A stretch of 9,625 nt of DNA from JAJPJX01 sp964568355. GTDB taxonomy: Bacteria > Acidobacteriota > Terriglobia > Bryobacterales > Bryobacteraceae. The notes under the pieces were generated by a model, which saw only the letters and a program-made list of their open reading frames with translations, ran no database searches and was not told the origin of the DNA. This document shows, piece after piece, positions 1 to 5,185 of this stretch; position 1 is the first letter of the stretch, and the number at the start of each line of letters is the position of its first letter. Where the stretch lies: the NCBI GenBank assembly GCA_964568355.1, contig CAZMRK010000233.1, positions 1 through 9,625 of the forward strand. Direction: 5' to 3'. Position numbers and translations under genes: made by a program.

Positions 1-155
1 GCATAGAAAAGACAGGCGGGGATCGCCAGCACGCCAGCCTCAGCCCAGGCGAGGGAGCCCGAGGAATGCAGAACGGCGGCGAGCAGGGCCGCCAGCGGCA
101 GCCAGCCGAGCAGGTACAGACCCAGGCGGATACGATTGGCCAGAATGGGATGCAT
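1..155 (-). CDS. N-terminal fragment of a membrane protein, probably a LytS-type sensor histidine kinase
   Basis: The frame opens at the ATG at 155-153 and runs off the left edge, giving 51 codons (starts MHPILANRIRLGLYLLGWLP). A hydrophobic stretch covers residues 11-29, and a second begins near residue 41, so this is the start of a multi-span membrane protein. No catalytic domain is inside the window. The N-terminus resembles what I remember of LytS/YehU-like histidine kinases (His_kinase family) encoded next to LiaF-like proteins in acidobacteria, and here it sits 103 bases downstream of a LiaF-like gene on the same strand. The kinase identity is therefore inferred from neighbour and resemblance. 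The reading frame is well supported: good codon use, right orientation and a coherent membrane N-terminus. Confidence 0.55.
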   Translation of the reverse strand, partial: MHPILANRIRLGLYLLGWLPLAALLAAVLHSSGSLAWAEAGVLAIPACLFY

Positions 156-174
156 GTGAGGCGCCTATCCGGGC

Positions 175-210
175 GTCGACCGAGGTCGACGCGGCCCGCT
201 CAAAGCGGGC
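175..210. repeat. two tandem hairpins in the gap between the LiaF-like gene and the kinase-like gene
   Basis: The first dyad is GTCGAC-CGAG-GTCGAC (175-190), a 6-bp stem with a 4-base loop. The second, GCCCGCT-CAA-AGCGGGC (194-210), is a 7-bp stem with a 3-base loop. They lie in the 103-base gap (156-258) and have no T-run on either strand, so a simple intrinsic terminator is unlikely. They could be an mRNA-processing or stability element or a dispersed intergenic repeat. The rest of the gap shows nothing clear. Confidence 0.45.
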
Positions 211-258
211 GCCACGTCAGACACGGTATGTAGGGCGGACTTCAGATTGATCATCTCA

Positions 259-981
259 CTAGTTCTTGATGGTCACGCCGCCGAACACGGCCGAGCCGGA
301 GAGGATGAGGCGCTTCACGCCAGGCGTGCCGGGTGCCGGCTGGCGGGTTTTGTCTTCGAAAGCGCCGAAGGCCAGCGGCGAGGCTTCGGCATGGCGCTCC
401 AGCGAGACGCTCCAGTTCTCCGGAATGGTGATTTCAATACCTCCGAATACAGCGTTGATGAAGATGACGGCTTCATCCCCGACCATGTTGGCGTTGCGAA
501 GATCCACTTCGCATCCTCCAAAAATGGCCTCAATCCGTCCACCGGTGAAATTCTCCGTATTGACCTGGCGGCGGGATCCCGCAAACACCAGGTGTTCATT
601 GAGCGTTCCATTCGTCTGGGGCGGAGGAGCCACGAAGTAGCTGTGTTTCCAGATCAGGAGGACGCCCACTCCGATCAGCAGGACGGGCCAGAACTGCTGA
701 AAGGAAAGGTAGAAGAACCCAAGTTGGTTGGCGAGGAGCCATGCGCCCACCAGGACGAGCAGGCCTCCGGCAACCTGCCCGCCGGTGTCGCGCGAGTCAA
801 TGGCCTTGACCAGGCCGACCGCGACCAGGATCGCGGGCCAGAAGCGAAACAGGTCGCGGATGAAGAAGATTCCGAGATTATTGAGCAGCAGGAGTGCCCC
901 GATGACGATGATGACCACTCCCGCGCCAAGGCCGCTGCGATGGCGGCGGCAGGCCGCATAGTCACGATATCTGGTTTCCAT
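259..981 (-). CDS. LiaF-like four-span membrane protein (LiaI/LiaF-like N-terminus plus VFGG-repeat C-terminal domain)
   Basis: This 240-residue protein has four predicted membrane spans (about 20-38, 46-61, 70-89, 96-111) and then a soluble beta-rich domain. The spans form two similar hairpins: residues 21-60 and 72-111 share the pattern LLLLNNLGIFF / WLLANQLGFF followed by FWPxxLxxVG, so the membrane half is an internal duplication. The soluble half has three turns of the same type, IFGG (153-156), VFGG (178-181) and VFGG (232-235), as in the LiaF/YvqF 'cell wall-active antibiotics response' family. LiaF proteins in Firmicutes repress a LiaS-type kinase during envelope stress. Here the gene is followed on the same strand by a membrane protein that may be such a kinase, so a sensing role at the inner membrane is inferred. 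The Shine-Dalgarno before the ATG at 981 is weak, but no better start is visible. The family call is firm; the function in this organism is not. Confidence 0.85.
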   Translation of the reverse strand: METRYRDYAACRRHRSGLGAGVVIIVIGALLLLNNLGIFFIRDLFRFWPAILVAVGLVKAIDSRDTGGQVAGGLLVLVGAWLLANQLGFFYLSFQQFWPVLLIGVGVLLIWKHSYFVAPPPQTNGTLNEHLVFAGSRRQVNTENFTGGRIEAIFGGCEVDLRNANMVGDEAVIFINAVFGGIEITIPENWSVSLERHAEASPLAFGAFEDKTRQPAPGTPGVKRLILSGSAVFGGVTIKN

Positions 982-1007
982 AGCCTAAGGCTACGGCGGA
1001 AACCGGG

Positions 1008-1037
1008 CGGCACTCACGCACTTTTCGGCGAGTGCCG
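1008..1037 (-). terminator. hairpin after the DapA-like gene, possible weak terminator
   Basis: CGGCACTC (1008-1015) pairs with GAGTGCCG (1030-1037) across a 14-base loop, 24 bases beyond the stop of the lyase gene. No T-run follows on the minus strand, so it does not meet the rule for an efficient intrinsic terminator. An alternative stem, GCCGG (1034-1038) with CCGGC (1046-1050), competes with it. It may mark the 3' end of the three-gene unit or separate it from the LiaF-like gene. Confidence 0.3.
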
Positions 1038-1060
1038 GAGGATTACCGGCGAATGACGAG

Positions 1061-2068
1061 CTACTTCAGCCATGCGTCGAGGTGTTCGCGAACGAATTCG
1101 TCGTCGTGCAAGTGAGGATAGGCGCGATAGACGCGGTCGATTTCCTCGACCTGGCCGGGAGATAGGTCCTCGTCGGGATTGAGGCACCAGCGTCCGCAGA
1201 GCAGCCCCTGTCGGCGAAGCACCTCGTGAATGCCGGGGATGCAGCCGTGGAAGCTGTGAGCGGGATCAAAGATGGCGGCGTTGCTGTCGGTAACCTCGAT
1301 GGCGAGCGAGAGCATGCCGGGGAAGAGAGGCTCGCGGTGAATGCGATCGAGGAGTTGGACGGCAGTGCGGGTCCATACGGCCCAATGGCCGAGCAAACCG
1401 CCCGTGATACGGAGGGTACGGGTGCCGAAGGTAAACGGCGTGGCGAGATCAAGCACGATATTGTCGTCGTTGCCGGTATAGAGCGAGATCTCGTCCGCGC
1501 GGCCGGATTCGGCCACTGCCCGAATCACGTCGATGGTCTGGTAGCGGTTGAACGGCGCGATCTTGATGGCGGCTACCTGAGGGATTTCCGCAAACTGCCG
1601 CCAAAACTCGTAGGGCAGGATGCGACCTCCGACCGAAGGCTGGAGATAGAACCCGAAGACGGGAAGCACCTCGGCGACGGCGCGCACGTGATCGAGCAGT
1701 TGCGGCACGGTAGCATTGCGCAGCGCGCCGAGGCTGAGCAGCGCAACGTCATAGCCGGTGCGCGAAGCGAACTCGGCCTCCTTGACGGCCTGGGGCGTGG
1801 GACCTACCACACCAGCCACCTTAATGGCATCGGTGCCGCGAAGCTCTTCCATGGCAAGCTGAAGCACGGGTTCATAGAGACCGTAGCGCGGCTCGCGGAT
1901 TTCAAACTGGGTGGTATGCACACCAACCGCAACACCGCCCGCGCCGGCGGCGAGGTAATAGCGCGTCAGCGCGCGCTGATGGCGCTCATCGAGCTTGCGC
2001 TCCGCGGTGAGTGCCAGGGGATGGGCGGGAATGACGACGCCCTCTCGGAGTTGATTGCGCCAAGACAT
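1061..2068 (-). CDS. dihydrodipicolinate synthase-superfamily lyase/aldolase (not a typical DapA)
   Basis: This 335-residue protein reads as a class I (Schiff-base) aldolase of the DapA/NanA superfamily, a TIM barrel acting on pyruvate-type or keto-acid substrates. Visible signatures are the carboxylate-binding loop GVHTTQFE (49-56, cf. GTTGE in DapA), the proton-relay Tyr141 in FYLQPSVGG, and the Schiff-base Lys169 in AAIKIAPFNR. The position of DapA Arg138 (YNxPxRTG), which binds aspartate semialdehyde, is occupied by Val146, and the protein is some 40 residues longer than DapA, so lysine biosynthesis is unlikely. The chosen start, ATG at 2068-2066, shares one base with the upstream stop (TGATG), has a GGGATGGA stretch upstream, and begins with family-like sequence. 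An upstream extension to 2200 would run through the SDR gene and looks like out-of-frame peptide. Third gene of a coupled trio. Fold and chemistry class are confident; substrate unknown. Confidence 0.85.
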   Translation of the reverse strand: MSWRNQLREGVVIPAHPLALTAERKLDERHQRALTRYYLAAGAGGVAVGVHTTQFEIREPRYGLYEPVLQLAMEELRGTDAIKVAGVVGPTPQAVKEAEFASRTGYDVALLSLGALRNATVPQLLDHVRAVAEVLPVFGFYLQPSVGGRILPYEFWRQFAEIPQVAAIKIAPFNRYQTIDVIRAVAESGRADEISLYTGNDDNIVLDLATPFTFGTRTLRITGGLLGHWAVWTRTAVQLLDRIHREPLFPGMLSLAIEVTDSNAAIFDPAHSFHGCIPGIHEVLRRQGLLCGRWCLNPDEDLSPGQVEEIDRVYRAYPHLHDDEFVREHLDAWLK

Positions 2069-3087
2069 CAAAATTTTCCATCCCGGACTTCGAAGTGAGT
2101 CGGCTTGTTCAGCAGGGGACCGCCCATACCGATCCAGCCGGCGATCCAGGTGATCATCTGCTCGACGCTGATGGTGGGGTAGCCAAACATCTGGTGGCAA
2201 CGGGCGGCATTGTTGAGCAGAGCGCTCTCGGACTCGACGCCTTCGTAGACCGGTTCAATCCCGAAGTGATCGGCAAAACGGCGGGCCGCCCAACGAACGG
2301 AGACGGTCTCGGGACCGGTTAGATTGAGGACCAGCGGGGGCGACTGGCAGGCGGCCAGCGACCGCAAGGTCACGGAGTTGGCATCACCCTGCCAGATGAC
2401 ATTCGCGTGGCCCATGCGCAGATCGATGGGACGGCGCTCGAAGACTTTAAGCCCGATGTCGACCAGGACGCCATAGCGCAGTTCGACCGCGTAGTTCAGC
2501 CGCAGGAGAGTGACGGGCGTGCCGTACTGCCGCGAGAAATGGTCGAACATGCGCTCGCGGCCGAGAGCCGACATGGCGTATTCGCCGACCGGGCCGACCG
2601 GTGAAGACTCGGTGCAGCCGCCCTGGAGGACCGGCACGAGCGGATAGACATTGCCTGACGAGAAGGCCACGATACGCGACTGGCGATAGCGCTGGGCAAC
2701 CATCCCGGGCAGAAAGGTATTCATGGCCCAGGTGAGCGATTCGTTGCCGGTGGAACCGAACTTGCGCGCCGCCATATAAATGACGTTGGCGGCGTCGGGC
2801 AATTTTTCCAGTTCGCCGGGTTGGAGGAGATCGGCCGTGATCGTTTCGATGCCCCAGTCCTCCAACTGCTGGCGCGCGGCCGGGTTGGAGAAGCGGGCCA
2901 CGCCAATGATACGCCTCTTGACACCGGCGGCATCGGCTGCCCGTCTGGCCAGATGGGCCAGACTGGGACCCATTTTGCCGCTGATTCCGAGGATGAGCAG
3001 GTCGCCGTCCAGGGCGGCCATAGCGGTGAGGTCGGCATCGCGGGGCGTCGCGAGCACGTCTTCCAACTGTTGTTCAGTAGAGATCAT
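2068..3087 (-). CDS. extended short-chain dehydrogenase / NAD-dependent epimerase-dehydratase family protein with YxxxK Lys missing
   Basis: The protein (339 residues) has a nucleotide-binding Rossmann start, LLILGISGKMGPSL, with the GxxGxxG glycines at 34, 37 and 40. A core strand AFSSGNVYPL (141-150) supplies the active-site Ser, and the Tyr is Tyr170 in GEYAMSALGRE. In standard extended SDRs this Tyr is followed three residues later by Lys (YxxxK); here that position is Ala174. The C-terminal half (LNLTGPETVSV, near 254-264) resembles the substrate domain of UDP-sugar epimerases. The start at 3087 is preferred because it makes a TGATG overlap with the upstream stop; an in-frame ATG at 3129 would only add 14 residues lying inside the upstream gene. 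The 3' end also forms TGATG with the lyase gene. Likely cytoplasmic, NAD(P)-binding; it may be a reductase, an epimerase-like enzyme or a non-catalytic member. Confidence 0.85.
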   Translation of the reverse strand: MISTEQQLEDVLATPRDADLTAMAALDGDLLILGISGKMGPSLAHLARRAADAAGVKRRIIGVARFSNPAARQQLEDWGIETITADLLQPGELEKLPDAANVIYMAARKFGSTGNESLTWAMNTFLPGMVAQRYRQSRIVAFSSGNVYPLVPVLQGGCTESSPVGPVGEYAMSALGRERMFDHFSRQYGTPVTLLRLNYAVELRYGVLVDIGLKVFERRPIDLRMGHANVIWQGDANSVTLRSLAACQSPPLVLNLTGPETVSVRWAARRFADHFGIEPVYEGVESESALLNNAARCHQMFGYPTISVEQMITWIAGWIGMGGPLLNKPTHFEVRDGKF

Positions 3088-3569
3088 CAGCGTTTGTATC
3101 CGATCTTGCGGAGGAAATTGTGGCGCCATTCGACATCAGCCGGGCCTTCGACCCCCTTGGGGGAGGCGCCATCGATGACGCCCAGAATGCCGCGGCCTTG
3201 CGCGGTCTGGGCGAGAACGACTTCGACGGAGTTGGCGGTGGCGCAGAAAATGGAGCAGACCTCGGGCACGGCCTTGACGCGCGAGAGGATGTTGACGGGG
3301 AATCCATCGCGCAGGGCAATGACGAAAATATGTCCGGCGGCCAGCGCGGTGGCATTGCGCACGGCCAGTTCCTGGAGCGCGGGATCGTTGCCGTCGGCGC
3401 GGGTGAGGCACTTGCCGGAGGCCTCATTGAACGCGATCCCGAACTTCATTTGCGGCACGGTCTGGACGATCGCTTCATACAGATCTTCCACGGTCTTGAT
3501 GAAGTGCGATTGCCCGAGAATGATGTTGCCGTCCTCGGGGATTTCGAGGGGCACGGTGAGGAGTTCCAT
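3087..3569 (-). CDS. adenosine-specific kinase family protein (DUF355 / Adenosine_kin)
   Basis: The 160-residue length and the sequence match the small adenosine-specific-kinase family (Pfam Adenosine_kin, formerly DUF355), shared by archaea and scattered bacteria. Typical stretches are NIILGQSHFIKTVEDLYEAI (15-34), KFGIAFNEASGKCLTR (42-57), the middle segment LAAGHIFVIALRDGFPVNIL and the C-terminal FLRKIGYKR. No Walker motif or PfkB/ribokinase signature is present, as expected for this separate family; the biochemical function is weakly established, so the name should be taken as a family label. It is the first gene of a unit in which its TGA overlaps the next ATG. No clear Shine-Dalgarno precedes the ATG; the 30 bases upstream are comparatively AT-rich (TAGTATTCTGTCTATTTC), so a very short leader is possible. 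Confidence 0.85.
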   Translation of the reverse strand: MELLTVPLEIPEDGNIILGQSHFIKTVEDLYEAIVQTVPQMKFGIAFNEASGKCLTRADGNDPALQELAVRNATALAAGHIFVIALRDGFPVNILSRVKAVPEVCSIFCATANSVEVVLAQTAQGRGILGVIDGASPKGVEGPADVEWRHNFLRKIGYKR

Positions 3570-3600
3570 GAAATAGACAGAATACTACGGGCACAGTTTT

Positions 3601-3632
3601 GGGGGTTGGGGGCCAGGGGTTGGGGGTTGGGG
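3601..3632 (+). repeat. G-run tract, predicted G-quadruplex
   Basis: On the plus strand five runs of four or five G (3601-3605, 3608-3612, 3616-3619, 3622-3626, 3629-3632) are separated by TT, CCA, TT and TT loops. This exceeds the usual G4 rule (four runs of at least three G with loops of 1-7). The tract lies 32-63 bases upstream of the adenosine-kinase-family start, with the G strand being the template of that operon. It could be a regulatory G4, a slippage-prone low-complexity repeat, or part of a dispersed intergenic element together with the adjoining hairpin. Confidence 0.7.
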
Positions 3633-3658
3633 CGGCGGGCGCCTTTCGGCTCCCGCCG
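3633..3658. repeat. GC-rich hairpin next to the G-run tract
   Basis: CGGCGGG (3633-3639) pairs with CCCGCCG (3652-3658); after one C/T mismatch the inner GCC (3641-3643) and GGC (3648-3650) close a TTTC loop. Neither strand has a T-run after the stem, so it is not a standard intrinsic terminator. It directly abuts the G tract, and the two may form one unit in the 117-base gap (3570-3686). Confidence 0.6.
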
Positions 3659-3664
3659 GGAGAG

Positions 3665-3700
3665 AAAAAGTTAGTCCTAAAGTCAGTCAGACTTTGGGAT
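3665..3700 (-). terminator. likely intrinsic terminator of the aminotransferase gene, overlapping its stop codon
   Basis: On the minus strand a roughly 10-bp stem (3699-3690 with 3684-3675, including one G-U pair) has the 5-base loop TGACT, which contains the TGA stop of the aminotransferase. About five bases later comes TTTTT (3669-3665), followed by CTCTCC. Stem plus T-run fits a Rho-independent terminator, although the stem is only moderately GC-rich and the T-run is offset. It would separate the aminotransferase transcript from the trio downstream. Confidence 0.55.
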
Positions 3701-5003
3701 AGGTTTTTCGAATGGCGGCTATGATGTCATCGGCGTCCTGGCGGGTCATCTTGGGATCCAGGAGGGGACCGGCGTAGCGATCCAGGATGTCGATGGTGCG
3801 GGGACAGCAGGCGGCTCCATATTGGATGGCCCGGCCTCGTTCGGAGGTGAAGGAGGGCCAGGCCGGATGGACGGTCACTTTGTTTTCGATGTGCGGCTGC
3901 GTGGGAAGGATGACCGAGCCTCCCGGAGGGCTGACCGGCACGTTCTCCGCTTTCATAAGCGCCATGAAACGATCGCGCTTCGCTTTGGTTTCGAAGCCCA
4001 GGAAGACACCGGCGCCGAGTTCTCCGGCGGGGTCGGGCAGACGGCGGAGGTGGATGCCGGGCACATCGCGGATGCCTTCGTAGACGTGCGCGGCGTTGGC
4101 GCGGAGGTCCCCAACGATGCGATCCAGCTTGCGCAACTGGGCCAGCAGGACACCACCCGAAAACTCGTTCAGACGGAACTGGCCGCCGATGAACCAGCCG
4201 GCTTGCGGAGTCCCGAGCTCTTTTTCGTGGGGCGGGCGGAGGCCTCCGAGATCGTGGAAACGGGAGGCCCGCTCGAATAGCAGCGGATCGTTGGTCACGA
4301 CCGCTCCCCCTTCGCCGGCGGTGATGGTTTTGTTGAGCTGCAGGCTATAGATGCCGATGTCTCCGTAGGAGCCGACCGGGCGGCCTTTATAGCTGGCGCC
4401 TACACTCTGGGCGCAATCCTCGAGGACTTTGACCCGGTGCTTACGAGCGATGGGGAGAATACGGTCGAGATCCGCCGGGTTGCCTTGCAGATGCACCGCC
4501 ATGATGAGCTTGGTCTGGGGCGTAATCCTGTGCTCGATGTCGGCGGGATCGATGTTGAACGATTCATCAATTTCGGCAAAAACCGGCAGCGCTCCTGCCA
4601 GAACGATGGCATTGAAGCAGGAATGCCAGGTCCAGGCGGGCAGAATCACCTCGTCGCCAGGGCCGATGCCAAAAGCGGCGACGGCGGTCTGGAGCGCCGC
4701 GGTGCCGGAGGTCACGCCAAGCGCATAGCGAGTCTGCATGCGGGCGGCAAACTCTTTTTCGAAGGTCAACACCTTCGCCGGAGGCTTGTTGCCTGGGCCA
4801 TACCAGCGGAACGGGCGGCCGGTCTCGACGACGTCGATGAGCTGCTGGCGCTCCTTCTCGTCGTAATAGAGGGGGCCGAAGAAGCGGGAATGAAGAGGCA
4901 CGTCACGGACGGGCTTTCCGCCGTCAATGGCGAGTTCTGGGGCGGCTTGAGCAGCGCTGGTGGCGGCGGCCGCCGCGGCCAGGAAACGTCTGCGATTGAC
5001 CAT
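3687..5003 (-). CDS. Tat-signal DegT/DnrJ/EryC1/StrS-family PLP aminotransferase
   Basis: The 438-residue protein starts with a twin-arginine signal (NRRRFLAAAAAATSAAQA, residues 3-20; likely cut near AQA-A at 20/21), followed by a full-length fold-type I PLP enzyme. Seen motifs: SGTAAL (99-104) for the phosphate pocket; the ring-N-binding Asp197 in VLEDCAQSVGA; and the Schiff-base Lys225 in SLQLNKTITAGEGG. Family members transaminate keto-sugars or act as related sugar enzymes, normally in the cytoplasm with glutamate as donor. The start at 5003 is set by a good Shine-Dalgarno (AAAGGAG, 7 bases upstream) and by the signal peptide; an in-frame ATG at 5081 adds 26 residues that would bury the Tat signal and cross the palindromic region. 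Transcribed divergently from the Ser/Thr kinase and followed by a probable terminator. The substrate is unknown. The unusual point is the predicted export of a PLP enzyme, which fits Tat export after folding with cofactor. Confidence 0.88.
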   Translation of the reverse strand: MVNRRRFLAAAAAATSAAQAAPELAIDGGKPVRDVPLHSRFFGPLYYDEKERQQLIDVVETGRPFRWYGPGNKPPAKVLTFEKEFAARMQTRYALGVTSGTAALQTAVAAFGIGPGDEVILPAWTWHSCFNAIVLAGALPVFAEIDESFNIDPADIEHRITPQTKLIMAVHLQGNPADLDRILPIARKHRVKVLEDCAQSVGASYKGRPVGSYGDIGIYSLQLNKTITAGEGGAVVTNDPLLFERASRFHDLGGLRPPHEKELGTPQAGWFIGGQFRLNEFSGGVLLAQLRKLDRIVGDLRANAAHVYEGIRDVPGIHLRRLPDPAGELGAGVFLGFETKAKRDRFMALMKAENVPVSPPGGSVILPTQPHIENKVTVHPAWPSFTSERGRAIQYGAACCPRTIDILDRYAGPLLDPKMTRQDADDIIAAIRKTYPKV

Positions 5004-5010
5004 CACCGGA

Positions 5011-5017
5011 CTCCTTT
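5011..5017 (-). promoter_or_regulatory. Shine-Dalgarno fixing the aminotransferase start
   Basis: AAAGGAG on the minus strand lies 7 bases before the ATG at 5003. It supports this start over the in-frame ATG at 5081. Confidence 0.75.
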
Positions 5018-5050
5018 CCAGCAAGCATAGCAGGCGGCGCCGATTTGGGG

Positions 5051-5107
5051 TCGGCCAATTCCGTCGGCAGATGATCGGCAATTGCCGAGGTCGGCGTCAA
5101 TCTGCCG
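5051..5107. promoter_or_regulatory. nested inverted repeats in the divergent aminotransferase/kinase intergenic region
   Basis: The 182-base gap 5004-5185 separates two divergent genes. It holds a perfect 14-bp palindrome TCGGCAATTGCCGA (5075-5088), enclosed by perfect 8-bp inverted arms CGGCAGAT (5065-5072) and ATCTGCCG (5100-5107). TCGGC also recurs in the same direction at 5051, 5064, 5075 and 5091. A partly degenerate version of the palindrome, TCGGCCAATTCCGT, lies at 5051-5064. Such symmetry between divergent promoters suggests a binding site for a dimeric regulator, but an RNA or DNA hairpin is also possible. No convincing sigma-70 pair was found; TATTTT at 5169-5174 is a possible -10 for the kinase gene, without a matching -35. 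Confidence 0.45.
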
Positions 5108-5185
5108 GCGGAAACCAGCGTAACCGCTTGATGTTATTGAGAACATGGTGGCAATTCAGATGCGTTTCTATTTTTTACGGCGCAC

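Noticed and set aside
247..1056. Long plus-strand open frame (269 codons) opposite the LiaF-like gene
   Set aside because: Its peptide is charged, low in coherent motifs and lies antisense to a gene with clear membrane spans and FGG motifs; open antisense frames are common in GC-rich DNA.
1226..2098. 290-codon plus-strand open frame opposite the DapA-like gene
   Set aside because: No recognisable motif, while the minus strand carries a full aldolase with active-site residues and TGATG coupling.
2069..2200. N-terminal extension of the DapA-like protein to the ATG at 2200
   Set aside because: The 44 added residues are Arg/His-rich, overlap the conserved end of the SDR gene in another frame, and are not family-like; the coupled ATG at 2068 fits.
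3120..3674. Plus-strand open frames across the adenosine-kinase-family gene and the G tract
   Set aside because: The peptide ends in a WGLG-type string produced by the G-run repeats and has no support against the recognised gene on the other strand.
5024..5058. Promoter for the aminotransferase (TTGGCC with TATGCT on the minus strand)
   Set aside because: The 23-base spacer is too long for a normal promoter.
5004..5081. N-terminal extension of the aminotransferase to the ATG at 5081
   Set aside because: It would place 26 residues before the Tat signal and cross the palindromic region; the ATG at 5003 has a good Shine-Dalgarno.
5128..5174. Sigma-70 promoter for the Ser/Thr kinase (TTGATG or TGGCAA with TATTTT)
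   Set aside because: Spacings do not fit (about 14 or 35 bases); only an AT-rich patch can be stated.
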